64,000 nucleotides of DNA from Rhodospirillales bacterium (GCA_019455065.1 JACFNC010000009.1:79101-143100); one strand, 5' to 3'; counted from the stretch's first letter, positions 25,154-37,432 are shown. Translations and numbers: made by a program. The notes: a model not told the origin generated them from the letters alone.

Positions 25154-25156
25154 GCC

Positions 25157-26941
25157 ATGGCGACCTACAAGGCCCCCCTGCGCGACATGCGCTTCGTGTT
25201 CAACGAGCTTTACGACGGTTCCAAGCTGGCCGAGTTGTCGGGATACGAGGAGGCGACCCCCGATCTCGTGGACGCCGTGCTCGAAGAGTCGTCCAAGCTG
25301 TGCGAGCAGGTTCTCTTTCCCATCAACCGCAGCGGCGACGAAGAGGGCTGCCGCTTCGAGAACGGCGTCGTCTACACGCCCAAGGGCTTCAAGGAGGCCT
25401 ACGACACCTTCGTCGAGGGCGGCTGGACCGCCATCAACTGCGATCCCGCCTATGGCGGCCAGGGGCTGCCTAAGTTCCTGGATGCCATGGTCGTCGAGAT
25501 GATCTGCTCCAGCAACCTCTCCTTCGGCACCTATCCGGGGCTGACCAACGGCGCCTACCACGCCATCACCGCCTATGGTTCCGACGAGTTGAAGGACAAG
25601 TATCTGCCCAACATGGTCGCCGGCAAATGGAGCGGCGCCATGTGCCTGACCGAGCCGCATTGCGGCACCGATCTCGGGCTGCTGCGCACCAAGGCGGTTC
25701 CCCAGGACGACGGCAGCCACAAGATCACCGGCACCAAGATCTTCATCACCGCCGGCGAGCACGACCTCACCGAGAACATCATCCATCTGGTGCTGGCGCG
25801 CCTGCCCGACGCGCCCAAGGGCGTCAAGGGAATCAGCCTGTTCCTGGTGCCGAAGTTTCTGGTCAAGGACGACGGAAGCCTGGGCCCGCGCAACGGCGTC
25901 GCCTGCGGCGCCATCGAGCACAAGATGGGCATCAAGGCGTCCTCGACCTGCGTGATGAACTTCGACGACGCCACCGGCTGGCTGGTGGGCGAGCCCCACA
26001 AGGGCATGCGCGCGATGTTCAAGATGATGAACACCGAGCGCCTGATGGTCGGCATCCAGGGCCTCGGCCTTGCCGAGGTCGCCTACCAGGGGGCCGTCGC
26101 CTACGCCCGCGAGCGCCTTCAGGGGCGCGCGCTGACCGGCGTCAAGCATCCCGACAAGCCGGCCGATCCGATCATCGTCCATCCCGACGTGCGGCGCATG
26201 CTGCTGACCATGCGTGCCTACACCGAGGGTTGCCGGGCGCTGGCGGGATGGGTGTCGATGTCGCTCGATCTCATGGGCCATCACCCCGATCCGCGGGCGC
26301 GGCAGGAGGCGGACGACCTCGTCGCCCTGCTCACCCCGATCGTCAAGGCGCTGTTCACCGATCTCGGGTTCGAGGCGACCAATCTCGGCATGCAGGTCTA
26401 TGGCGGGCACGGCTACATCCGCGAACAGGGGATGGAACAATACGTCCGCGACGCCCGCATCACGCAGGTGTACGAGGGCACCAACGGCGTGCAGGCGCTC
26501 GACCTCGTGGGGCGCAAGATGCCGGCCCATGCCGGCCGCTACCTGCGGCGCTTCTTCCATCCCGTTGCGGCATTCATCGAAGAAAAGCAGGCCGACCCGG
26601 TGATGCAGGAATTCGCCCTGCCGCTCGCCAAGGCGTTCGGCCGCCTCCAGCAGGCCACCGGGCACATCGCCCGCGCCGGCATGGCCAATCCCGACGAGGC
26701 CGGGGCCGGTGCCAGCGAGTATCTCCGGCTGTTCGGCCTGGTGGCGCTCGGCTACATGTGGGCGCGCATGGCGGAGATCGCGCTGGCCCGGCAGGACGGC
26801 GACGAGGCCGCCTTCTACAAGGCCAAGCTGGACACCGCGCGCTTCTACATGCAGCGCATCCTGCCGCAGGCGGGCGGCCTGTATTCGGCGATCAGCGCGG
26901 GGTCGCGGACGATGATGGCCTTCGACGAGGCCGCCTTCTGA
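25157..26941 (+). CDS. Acyl-CoA dehydrogenase with C-terminal extension
   Basis: A 594-aa flavoprotein that forms the trans-2-enoyl-CoA double bond and passes electrons to ETF. Middle-domain motif MCLTEPHCGTDLG, then the C-terminal helical domain with the FAD and substrate block GGHGYIREQGMEQYVRDAR and RITQVYEGTNGVQALDL. The extra 120 residues at the end are the C-terminal domain seen in the roughly 600-aa DmdC/FadE-like subfamily. The length fits this subfamily rather than the usual 380-aa enzymes. It starts 3 bp after the fused dehydrogenase/hydratase gene and completes the spiral together with it and the thiolase. Confidence 0.94.
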   Translation: MATYKAPLRDMRFVFNELYDGSKLAELSGYEEATPDLVDAVLEESSKLCEQVLFPINRSGDEEGCRFENGVVYTPKGFKEAYDTFVEGGWTAINCDPAYGGQGLPKFLDAMVVEMICSSNLSFGTYPGLTNGAYHAITAYGSDELKDKYLPNMVAGKWSGAMCLTEPHCGTDLGLLRTKAVPQDDGSHKITGTKIFITAGEHDLTENIIHLVLARLPDAPKGVKGISLFLVPKFLVKDDGSLGPRNGVACGAIEHKMGIKASSTCVMNFDDATGWLVGEPHKGMRAMFKMMNTERLMVGIQGLGLAEVAYQGAVAYARERLQGRALTGVKHPDKPADPIIVHPDVRRMLLTMRAYTEGCRALAGWVSMSLDLMGHHPDPRARQEADDLVALLTPIVKALFTDLGFEATNLGMQVYGGHGYIREQGMEQYVRDARITQVYEGTNGVQALDLVGRKMPAHAGRYLRRFFHPVAAFIEEKQADPVMQEFALPLAKAFGRLQQATGHIARAGMANPDEAGAGASEYLRLFGLVALGYMWARMAEIALARQDGDEAAFYKAKLDTARFYMQRILPQAGGLYSAISAGSRTMMAFDEAAF

Positions 26942-26978
26942 CCATGGACGGCGACGCGGTTGGGCCGGGGGGCGGGCG

Positions 26979-27512
26979 ATGAACCTCATCTTCCGCCTCA
27001 TCCGCGTCATCCTGGCGGGGTTGATGGCGCCGCCCAGGACCGGCGGCTTCTCGGAGTCCGTGCTCGATTTCCGGGTCTGGCCGACCGATCTCGACGTCAA
27101 CCTGCACATGACCAACGCCCGCTATCTCAGCATCTTCGATCTCGGGCGCGCCGATCTCATGGTGCGCCACCGCACGTTGCGCCTGTTCCTGAAGAACGGC
27201 TGGCGGCCGATGCTGGGCGGCGCCACCGTGCGGTTCCGGAGGCCGCTGGCGCCCTTGCAGAAGTTCCGCGTGATTTCCCGCGTGGTCGGCTGGGACGCGA
27301 AGTGGTTCTATATGGAGCACCGCATCGAGAGCCACGAAGGGCTGGTGGCGCTGGCGTTGATGCGCGGCGTATTCTATGGGCGCGGCGGGGTCGAGCCGCC
27401 CGAGAAGGTGATGCATGCGCTCGGCCACCGGGGCGACTCGCCGCCCCTGCCCGCGGTCATCCAGAGCTGGCGCGAACTCGAGATGAACGTCGATCAGATG
27501 CTGGCGGAATGA
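26979..27512 (+). CDS. Hot-dog-fold acyl-CoA thioesterase family protein
   Basis: A 177-aa protein of the 4HBT/FatA-like thioesterase group. The pattern TDLDVNLHMTNARYLSIFDLGRADL (about 34-58) gives the hot-dog helix with the catalytic Asp/Asn region. RRPLAPLQKFRVISRVVGWDAKWFY follows as core strands. A hydrophobic N-terminal stretch (about 3-17) may attach it to the membrane, as in THEM6-like relatives. It probably hydrolyses acyl-CoA or related thioesters, but the substrate is unknown. It lies 37 bp after the acyl-CoA dehydrogenase and 47 bp before the SDR, within the operon. Confidence 0.82.
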   Translation: MNLIFRLIRVILAGLMAPPRTGGFSESVLDFRVWPTDLDVNLHMTNARYLSIFDLGRADLMVRHRTLRLFLKNGWRPMLGGATVRFRRPLAPLQKFRVISRVVGWDAKWFYMEHRIESHEGLVALALMRGVFYGRGGVEPPEKVMHALGHRGDSPPLPAVIQSWRELEMNVDQMLAE

Positions 27513-27559
27513 CGAATTGTCGCTCGCAGAGCTAGCGGAAGAAGGAAACGGAGGGAGCC

Positions 27560-28399
<840 letters not shown>

Positions 28400-28438
28400 G
28401 AGGCGCTTCGCCTGCGCAATCCTCGCAATAACAATCGC

Positions 28439-29851
28439 TTATGCGCCCTCGTCGGTTGCGCCCTCGCCGCCGCTTGGTTCGGGGGGGCGCGGTGAGGTGC
28501 CGCCGCCGCCGCGTTGGCGCAGCAGGCGGTCGACGTGGGCCAGGTTCCTCTCGGCCACCGCGGCCGGCTTCTCGGCACCCATGGCCCGCAGTTCGTCGCG
28601 GGCGGCGCGCAGCACCGCCGCCGCCTCGTCCAGATGGTGAACACCCTCGCCGTGCTTGCCGAGAAGGAACAGGGCCGAGCCGAGAGTATTGAGGGTGGCC
28701 GCCCGGCCGGCGGGGTCGGACTCGGCGGTGCGCACCTCGAGCACGGCGCGGCAGGCGTCCACGGCCTTCTGCAGAATGTCGGGATTGCGCGACTGGTCGC
28801 CGTAGACCTCCAGCACCTGAGCCAGGGCCAGCATGGTCTCGGTCCAGCGGATGGGGTTCTCGGAGCGGGTAAAGACCTGCAAGGCGGCCTGGAGGGCGGC
28901 CAGGGCTTCGCGCAGCAGCGCCGGGTCGCCGGTCTTGAGGTCCAGGCGGTACAGGGCGGAGCCCAGCCGAACCTGGTCGGTTGCCCATTCGAATGGCAGG
29001 CTCGCCCGCGGCAGGGTCTCAGCGGCGTTGCGCCAGGCGGCGGCCGCCTCCCGAAGGCGGGACACGTCGTCGCCCGACCGTTCGGCCAGCGCGGTCAGGG
29101 CCGCGGCGAGCCGTCGATACACGATCGCCTCTTCCATAGGCGGCAGATCGTCAGGACGCAGGCGTTCGAGGCCGCGCCGATAGGCCGCGACCGACCGCTC
29201 CAGCCACGGCAGCGGCTCGTCGACGGCGGCGGTCGCGGCGGCGACATGGCCGACGCAGAACAGGGTGGTCGCCTGCTGACGGCTGTGCGGCAGGAACGGC
29301 GGCACCTCGGCAATGATCGCGGCGCGCTCGGCGGCAGCGGCCAGCAGGGTGGCATGGTTGCGGCGGCGCTCTTCGCTCTCCGGCTGGATGGCCGCCAGGG
29401 TGGCGGCGTGGGCGAGTTCGACGAACACGCTCTCGAACGAACCCGTCAGTTCCATGCGAACGTGCATTCCGAAGCATCCCGGGCGCTCGTCGTCGGGCTG
29501 CATGGGGGTGATCCAGCGCAGGGTCAGACGGTTGGCGAAACCCTCGCACCAGATGGCGACGTCGGCCTCGCCGTCGACCATGGCTTGCCGCACGCGGATC
29601 AGGGTGGCGGTGGTCAGCCCTTGCTGGCCGGAGTCGTCCTGCCCCACCGGCACGACCCGTAGCCGCAGGCCGGGCATTCCCTCGAGGGCCGCGGCGACCG
29701 TCTCGGCATAGGCGGCCACCGGCGCGCACAGGACGACCTGGAACGGCGGGGGGGCTGCGGGCTGGGCGTCGGCCGGTCTGCCGATGGCGGCGAGAAGGCG
29801 CCTGAGGAACCGCGCTGGTTTGCTCGCCATGTGTGTGGGATTGTCGGCCAA
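28439..29851 (-). CDS. TPR-like protein with N-terminal alpha/beta region
   Basis: A protein of about 470 aa with no specific assignment. The first 130 residues look alpha/beta (FQVVLCAPVAAYAETVAAAL, then LRVVPVG and ADVAIWCEGF). From about 160 onward it is helical and TPR-like, with regular pairs such as AVAAYRRGLERL, REALAALQAALQVF and LQKAVDACRAVLEV. The last 25 residues are Gly/Pro/Glu-rich and disordered. No signal peptide is seen. The start is probably TTG at 29851, because a perfect GGAGG (29857-29861) lies five bases upstream; a GTG at 29857 overlaps it and an ATG at 29830 is too far. Function is unknown. It ends tail to tail with the SDR gene. Confidence 0.75.
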   Translation of the reverse strand: MADNPTHMASKPARFLRRLLAAIGRPADAQPAAPPPFQVVLCAPVAAYAETVAAALEGMPGLRLRVVPVGQDDSGQQGLTTATLIRVRQAMVDGEADVAIWCEGFANRLTLRWITPMQPDDERPGCFGMHVRMELTGSFESVFVELAHAATLAAIQPESEERRRNHATLLAAAAERAAIIAEVPPFLPHSRQQATTLFCVGHVAAATAAVDEPLPWLERSVAAYRRGLERLRPDDLPPMEEAIVYRRLAAALTALAERSGDDVSRLREAAAAWRNAAETLPRASLPFEWATDQVRLGSALYRLDLKTGDPALLREALAALQAALQVFTRSENPIRWTETMLALAQVLEVYGDQSRNPDILQKAVDACRAVLEVRTAESDPAGRAATLNTLGSALFLLGKHGEGVHHLDEAAAVLRAARDELRAMGAEKPAAVAERNLAHVDRLLRQRGGGGTSPRPPEPSGGEGATDEGA

Positions 29852-29911
29852 TAACACCTCCGGATAAATCCAAAGGTATTCGCGGCCATCCTTCGGCGCA
29901 ATGCGATCCTT

Positions 29912-31753
29912 TCAGCGGCGCGCCTTGCGGCGGCGCAGGGCGCCGCTCCACCGGTGGAAAAGCGCCGACAGCCGGGCGCGCACCCGCGCCAATCCCCGCG
30001 CGATCTCATGCGGACGCTGAAAGACGGGAATGCGCGGCGGCGCCACCGAGGCGGGGTCGACCGCCATGCCGACCGAGGTGACCTCGCCGTCCTTCACCTC
30101 GCGCACGATGAGCACGACGTCGCCGATGGTCAGCCGGTCGCCCACCTCCAGCAGTTCCTTGAACTCCTTGCGCAACAGCTCGCCGATCGTCATCGAGCGC
30201 TGCTCGATGGTGAGCGGCAGGCCGTACATCTCGGCCAACGCCCCGATCGTGACGTCGGGTTTCAGGATGAAGTCGCCGTAGAAGGCGTGGTCGTCGTCGG
30301 CGATGCTGACCGTGCCGCCGAACATCTTGTCCAGCAACGGAAGCTGCGCGGGCGCGGCGAAAAGATACAGGTAGTCGCCGGGCTGGAAGGTCTTGACGTT
30401 GTGCACGCTCAGGATCGCACCCTTGCGCTGGATCATCACCGGCCGCGCCCAGCGCGGCAGGCGCTGGCCGCGCACCACCGGGCTGTTCTCATGCAGCTTG
30501 TAGGCAAGCAGCTCGAGGCTGCTCAGGCCGGGCAGCTCGAGTTCCAGGCGGTCCACCGGTCCGGTGCGGCGCGGCACGATGAGGCCCAGCCAGCCCGCCG
30601 TGGGCCGGATCGTCCACCCTTGCACGCACAGCGAGATCAGGACCAGCAGGAAGGCGACGTTGAAGAACAGCTGCGCGTTCGGCAGGCCGCCGATGATCGG
30701 CACCAGGGCCAGCAGGATCGACACCGCGCCGCGCAGGCCGACCCAGGCGACGAAGGCCGTCTCCTGCCGGCTGAAGCGGAACGGCAGCAGGCACAGCCAC
30801 ACCGCCAGCGGCCGCGCCACGAAGATCAGCACGGCGCCCAGGACCAGCGCCGGCACCATCAGCGACGGAAACTGCGACGGCGTGGCCAGCAGGCCCAGGG
30901 TCACGAACATCGTGATCTGGCTAAGCCAGGTCAGGCCGTTCTGGAAGCGGCGCAGGGTGGGCGCGCCCTGGAGGCGGCGGTTGCCGGCGATCAGGCCGGC
31001 GACGTAGGTGGCGAGGAAGCCGCTGCCGCCCAGATTGTTGGTGGCGGCGAAGATCAGCAGTACGAAGCCGACCATCAGGACCGGATAGAGGCCGGGGTCG
31101 AGGCGCAGGCGGTTGAGGATGAACACGATGGCCGAGCCGCCGGCGACGCCGAGCAGGGCGCCGACGCTGAACTGCTGCACGAAGATGCGCGCCAGCTCGA
31201 TCAGCGAGGCTTCGTGGGTGACGGCGGCCAGTTCGACGAGGCCGAGCACCAGGAAGATCGCCATCGGGTCGTTGCTGCCCGACTCGATCTCCAGCGTCGA
31301 GCGCACGCGCTCGCGGATGGTGATGCCGCCCACCCTCAGCAGGAAGAACACCGCCGCCGCGTCGGTCGAACTGACGATGGCGGCCATCAGGAACGCCTCC
31401 AGCCAGGGCAGGCCGAAAACGTAGCGCGCGGCGACGCCCAGAATGAGTGTCGTGGCCACCACCCCCAGCGTGGCCAGCACCACGGCCGGGATCGCCGCCG
31501 AGCGGTAGCTGTGCAGATTGGTCTGGAAGCCCGTGTCGAACAGGATGATCGACAGGGCGACGCTGCCGATCAGGAACGCCACATGCGGATTGTTGAAGGT
31601 GATGCCGCCCGGTCCGTCCTCGCCGGCCAGCAGGCCGACGATCAGGAACACCAGCAGCAGCGGCGCCCCCATGCGGAACGAGATCACGCTGGTGAAGATG
31701 CTGATGACCAGCAGGCCCGAACCGACCAGAATGGCGTAATTGATGAGGTCCAT
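29912..31753 (-). CDS. CPA1-family potassium or sodium/proton antiporter (CvrA/NhaP2-like)
   Basis: A 613-aa inner-membrane antiporter. The first 400 residues hold about 12-13 membrane helices with the CPA motifs SSTDAAAVFFLL and ESGSNDPMAIFLV (the ion-binding aspartates) and WVGLRGAVSILLAL. The cytoplasmic part carries a TrkA-C-like domain (about 415-490, ending GDYLYLFAAP) and a CorC_HlyC-like domain (about 500-575, ending VGDRLTIGDVVLIVRE), as in CvrA/NhaP2. A basic tail ends the protein. It exchanges K+ or Na+ for H+; the preferred ion cannot be decided from sequence. It is divergent from the methyltransferase gene, and a perfect TATAAT (complement of 31851-31856) lies about 100 bp upstream. 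Confidence 0.9.
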   Translation of the reverse strand: MDLINYAILVGSGLLVISIFTSVISFRMGAPLLLVFLIVGLLAGEDGPGGITFNNPHVAFLIGSVALSIILFDTGFQTNLHSYRSAAIPAVVLATLGVVATTLILGVAARYVFGLPWLEAFLMAAIVSSTDAAAVFFLLRVGGITIRERVRSTLEIESGSNDPMAIFLVLGLVELAAVTHEASLIELARIFVQQFSVGALLGVAGGSAIVFILNRLRLDPGLYPVLMVGFVLLIFAATNNLGGSGFLATYVAGLIAGNRRLQGAPTLRRFQNGLTWLSQITMFVTLGLLATPSQFPSLMVPALVLGAVLIFVARPLAVWLCLLPFRFSRQETAFVAWVGLRGAVSILLALVPIIGGLPNAQLFFNVAFLLVLISLCVQGWTIRPTAGWLGLIVPRRTGPVDRLELELPGLSSLELLAYKLHENSPVVRGQRLPRWARPVMIQRKGAILSVHNVKTFQPGDYLYLFAAPAQLPLLDKMFGGTVSIADDDHAFYGDFILKPDVTIGALAEMYGLPLTIEQRSMTIGELLRKEFKELLEVGDRLTIGDVVLIVREVKDGEVTSVGMAVDPASVAPPRIPVFQRPHEIARGLARVRARLSALFHRWSGALRRRKARR

Positions 31754-31918
31754 GAACGCCGCGCAGGGAAGCTGGGCGGCATTCTAACCCGGCCGTGGCC
31801 ACGCCGAAAGGGAAGGGGTGGCCAGTATGCGCTGGTCGCACATCATAATCCATTATACAACGTTGACGAGTTGCTCCCGTTCTGTTGCATTTGCGAGCGA
31901 GCAAAACCGTTTGGTATA

Positions 31919-32770
31919 ATGAACGTAATTAGAGCATTCCTAAGTAAGATAAAAGAAACGCGTATAAAAAATCTACGCGAAACATGCGTGTGTTTGTGCC
32001 AGCGCCGCTCGGTGAGTGAACATATCTGGCGTGTCAGCGACAAAGAGGATGATCCGTTTATTCCGAAGTATTATTTTCGCTGCCCCCATTGTGGTTCATT
32101 TTCGGCGCCAAAGATCGTTTTCCCTAAAGAAAAATACTCCACTTTACCAATCGAGTTCTACGCCAAAGGCCCGCTCACCGGTCAATTGGCGGAAACCCGG
32201 GTTTCCGCCATTCGCACGCGCCTGGAGGGCGGCGCGCCACTCCTGCTGGATCTGGGTGCTGGCGGGGGGTGGGTGGCGAAGGCGTTCGTCTCTTCGCTGC
32301 CGGGTGCGTCGGCCATCGCCTGCGAGGCGGACGCGCGGCTGGAGGCCGTCTACTACGCCGATGCCGCGGGGGTGCGCTTCGAGGGACGGTGGATCGACGA
32401 CTTCCTGGATGATTTCGTGGCCCGGGGGCGCGCCGCCGACGCGGTGGCGATGACCGACGTGCTGGAACACATGATTTTCCCGGAAGCCACCGTGCGGCGC
32501 ATCCACAAGGCGATGCGGCCGGGAGGGATCGGCTATTTCGTCGTGCCCAACGCGCAGACCTTCATGCCGCCGCATCCCTTCCCGGTTGCCGCGCGCGACG
32601 TCGACTGGCCGCACGCCTTGCGCACTTGCCAGCACATCTGGATGATGTCGCCCGAGGCCTTCGAGGGGCTGTTCACGGCCGCCGGATTCGAGGTGCTGGC
32701 CCACGACCTCGCCCTGGAAACGGACATCAGGCGCGACTCGGTCTATTCGACGGTGATCGTGCGGCGGTGA
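31919..32770 (+). CDS. SAM-dependent methyltransferase with N-terminal cysteine cluster
   Basis: A 283-aa class I methyltransferase. The SAM motif I is LLDLGAGGGWVAKAF (about 107-121), and the acidic post-I and motif II regions are ACEAD and VAMTDVLEHM. The first 65 residues hold a possible zinc site (CVCLC near 23-27 and CPHC near 58-61). The substrate is unknown; similar enzymes act on small metabolites or surface sugars. Codons 1-80 are strikingly AT-rich (ATA, AAA, AGA, AAT), while the rest has the high-GC usage of its neighbours. A perfect TATAAT (31915-31920) overlaps the chosen ATG, so the start is uncertain. It stands alone between a divergent antiporter gene and a repeat island. Confidence 0.75.
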   Translation: MNVIRAFLSKIKETRIKNLRETCVCLCQRRSVSEHIWRVSDKEDDPFIPKYYFRCPHCGSFSAPKIVFPKEKYSTLPIEFYAKGPLTGQLAETRVSAIRTRLEGGAPLLLDLGAGGGWVAKAFVSSLPGASAIACEADARLEAVYYADAAGVRFEGRWIDDFLDDFVARGRAADAVAMTDVLEHMIFPEATVRRIHKAMRPGGIGYFVVPNAQTFMPPHPFPVAARDVDWPHALRTCQHIWMMSPEAFEGLFTAAGFEVLAHDLALETDIRRDSVYSTVIVRR

Positions 32771-33399
32771 GTCCTTTCGGGAGGGCGGTCACCACCAAGA
32801 CATAAAGGGCACCAAGGTGCCTGAATCGCCGTCATTGCGAGGAGCGCAGCGACGAAAGGTCGTCATTGCGAGAAGCGGATGCGACGAAGCAATCCAGTTT
32901 TTCCGCCGGCCCTGGATTGCTTCGCCCCACGGCTCGCTATGACGACGCCTATCAGGATACGAGCAGGCCTCGCGGTCCCACCCTTACCGTCATCAAGGAC
33001 GCGTTCCGGGCATCCACGCCCCTCCGGGGCGGCCCTCCGTGGATGCGCGGGTCAAGCCCGCGCATGACGATGATAGGCAATGAAGGTGCTTGCGCCCCCG
33101 ACGACGGCCACGGCGTTTCCGGCATGGACTGGATTGCTTCGCCTGCGGCTCGCAACGACGGGTATTGGGGGCGGGGAAGGCGTCTCCCCCCGGCCGGGCG
33201 CGTGACGTGGGGGCGTTGGAAATCTCGTCATTGCGAGGAGCGGATGCGACGAAGCGATCCAGGGCGGCGGTAAGTCTCATCCGTCATGCCCGCGGAGGCG
33301 GGCATCCATTTGCAAGGCCACGGAAAATGGATTCCCGCTTGCGCGGGAATGACGTGATGTCTGCTCCACCCTGCGCAGGCGGAACCGGGGTTGAGTTCG
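32771..33399. repeat. Island of palindromic intergenic repeats downstream of ligA
   Basis: This 629-bp stretch has no credible gene and is filled with inverted repeats of three kinds. Type A (core GTCATTGCGAGGAGCG, mirrored by CTGGATTGCTTCG) occurs at 32831, 32862-32946 and as an outward pair at 33129-33160 and 33227-33263. Type B (GTCATC...GGGCATCCACG mirrored by CGTGGATGCGCGGG...CATGACGA) is at 32989-33073. Type C (GTCATGCCCGC...GGGCATCC mirrored by GGATTCCCGC...GAATGACG) is at 33283-33354. These are the widespread dispersed repeats seen between genes in many proteobacteria. They lie between the convergent methyltransferase and ligA genes and may also act as terminators. Confidence 0.85.
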
Positions 33400-35547
<2,148 letters not shown>

Positions 35548-35556
35548 CTAATCGGC

Positions 35557-35660
35557 GTCATGCCCGGACTCGTTCCGGGCATCCACGCCGATCGACGCGC
35601 CCCGCCCCCGAAGCCGCGGCACCGCGTGGATGCGCGGGTCAAGCCCGCGCATGACGATGA
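35557..35660. repeat. Type B palindromic repeat between recN and ligA
   Basis: The left arm GTCATGCCCGGACTCGTTCC starts at 35557. The right arm (35625-35660) is identical over 36 bp to the right arm of the element at 33038-33073, beyond the other end of ligA. A partial further copy (GGCCGGGTCAAGCCCGGC) follows near 35688-35706. The rest of the 249-bp recN-ligA gap shows nothing else, apart from the leader of ligA. Confidence 0.88.
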
Positions 35661-35745
35661 AAAGGCGGGGCACCCCTCCGCGAGGACGGCCGGGTCAAGC
35701 CCGGCCTTGACGGGAAAGAGCGAGGTTTCGTCCGGGTGCATGGCG

Positions 35746-37416
35746 CTATGCCCCCAGAAGGCTGTCGGCGGCGGCGCGGGCCTCGTCGGTGACGCGCGCG
35801 CCGGCCAGCATGCGGGCGATCTCTTCGCGGCGGGCCTCGTCGGACAGCGCTTCCAGCCGGGTGACCGGCGGGCCGCCCCCGGGCGTGTCCTCCTTGGTTA
35901 CCCGCCAATGATGGTCGGCGCGCGCCGCCACCTGCGGCGAATGCGTCACCACCAGCACCTGCACCTCCCGGGCCAGCCGGGCGAGGCGCTCGCCGACCGC
36001 GGCCGCCACCGCGCCGCCGACGCCGCTGTCGACCTCGTCGAAGACGATGGTCGGCACGCGCTGGACGCGCGCCAGCACCACCTTCAGCGCCAGCATGAAC
36101 CGCGCCAGCTCACCGCCCGACACGATGCGCCCCAGCGGGCCCGGGGCCTGCCCCGGATTCGTCGACACCGCGAAGGACACGGCGTCTACCCCGCTCTCGC
36201 GCCATTGCGGCTCTTCCAGGGGCTCGATGCGGGTGCGGAAGGTGGCCTTGTCCAGCTTCAGCGGCGGCAGTTCCCCGGCGACCGCGGCGTCCAGCCGCTC
36301 CGCCGCCGCCGCCCGTTTGCGGCCGAGGGTGCGCGCCGCCTCGACGTAGCGGCTGCGCGCCGCCCGCTCCGCCGCCGCCAGGCGGCCCACCGCCTCGCCG
36401 CCGTTGTCCAGCGCCGCCAGGCGCTTGGCGAAGTCCTGGCGCAGGCCGTCCAGGCCGTCGACCTCGACGCCGTGCTTGCGCGCGGCGGCCCTGAGCGCGA
36501 ACAGGCGCTCTTCGACGCGTTCGAGATGGAGGGGGTCGAGGTCGACGTCGGCGCTCGCCTTCTCGAGCAGGCCGGCGGCGTCGGCCACCTCGTCGGCGGC
36601 GCGGTCAAGGGCGGCGAGGATGGGCTCGACGCGGCCCTCCGCCTTGTCGGCGATCCGTTCCAGCGACTTGCGCGCCGTCTGCAAGGCGGCCTCGACGCGG
36701 CCGTCGCGGGTCAGCGCCTGATAGGCGCCGTCGAGGCCCTCGAGCAGCTTCTCGCCGTTCATGAGCAGGGCGCGGCGCTCGGCCAGCTCGACCTCCTCGC
36801 CCGGCCGCGGGTTCAGCCCGTCCAGCTCGGCGACCATGGCCCGCAGCCACTCCTCCTCCTTGCGGTCCTCGGCCAGCGCCGCCTCGGCGGCACGCCGCTC
36901 CTCGGTTGCGGCTCGCCATTCGGCCCAGGCGGCGGCGACGCCGGCGGCGTCCGTTTCCAGGCCGCCGAAGGCGTCGAGCGCGCCCAGATGCGTGGCCGGG
37001 TCGAGAAGGCCGTGGCTCTCGAATTGTCCGTGAATTTCGACCAGGAGTTGGCCCAAGCGTTTCAGCAGCCCGACGCTGACCGGCTGGTCGTCGACCGCGG
37101 CGCGGCTGCGGCCGTCCGCGCCGATGACGCGGCGGACGACGATGGTCGACCCGTCTCCGGAGATGCCGTGTTCGTCCAGCAGGGCGCGGGCGGGGTGGTC
37201 GCGGGCGAGGTCGAATTCGGCGGCGACCGCAAGCTGCGAGGCACCCCGGCGCAACAGCCCGGTATCGCCGCGGGCGCCCAGCACCAGTCCCAGCGAGTCG
37301 AGCAATATGGACTTGCCGGCGCCGGTCTCGCCGGTGAGCACGCTGAGGCCGGGTTCGAGTGTGGCGCCGAGTCGGTCGATCAGCACCACGTCACGGATCG
37401 ACAGGCTGAGCAGCAT
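35746..37416 (-). CDS. recN: DNA repair ATPase RecN
   Basis: A 556-aa SMC-like ATPase that helps repair double-strand breaks. The N-terminal Walker A is GETGAGKSILLDSLGLVLGA (about 30-49). Long heptad-rich segments (about 165-380) form the coiled-coil arms. The C-terminal head has the signature LGRIVSGGELARFMLALKVV and Walker B PTIVFDEVDSGVGG, then LVVTHSPQVAA. Length is typical. It follows bamD by 16 bp and is presumably read from the same promoter. No LexA-type site was seen directly upstream, although recN is often SOS-controlled. Confidence 0.95.
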   Translation of the reverse strand: MLLSLSIRDVVLIDRLGATLEPGLSVLTGETGAGKSILLDSLGLVLGARGDTGLLRRGASQLAVAAEFDLARDHPARALLDEHGISGDGSTIVVRRVIGADGRSRAAVDDQPVSVGLLKRLGQLLVEIHGQFESHGLLDPATHLGALDAFGGLETDAAGVAAAWAEWRAATEERRAAEAALAEDRKEEEWLRAMVAELDGLNPRPGEEVELAERRALLMNGEKLLEGLDGAYQALTRDGRVEAALQTARKSLERIADKAEGRVEPILAALDRAADEVADAAGLLEKASADVDLDPLHLERVEERLFALRAAARKHGVEVDGLDGLRQDFAKRLAALDNGGEAVGRLAAAERAARSRYVEAARTLGRKRAAAAERLDAAVAGELPPLKLDKATFRTRIEPLEEPQWRESGVDAVSFAVSTNPGQAPGPLGRIVSGGELARFMLALKVVLARVQRVPTIVFDEVDSGVGGAVAAAVGERLARLAREVQVLVVTHSPQVAARADHHWRVTKEDTPGGGPPVTRLEALSDEARREEIARMLAGARVTDEARAAADSLLGA

Positions 37417-37432
37417 GCCCGGCCGCCGCCCG

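Noticed and set aside
29954..31918. A long plus-strand open frame running through the antiporter region into the methyltransferase
   Set aside because: It is the antisense of the antiporter gene, has Gln/Arg/His-rich composition typical of a shadow frame in GC-rich DNA, and only the part from 31919 looks like a protein.
32831..33354. Possible CRISPR array in the repeat island
   Set aside because: The repeats are palindromic, differ in type and spacing, and have no regular unique spacers or cas genes.
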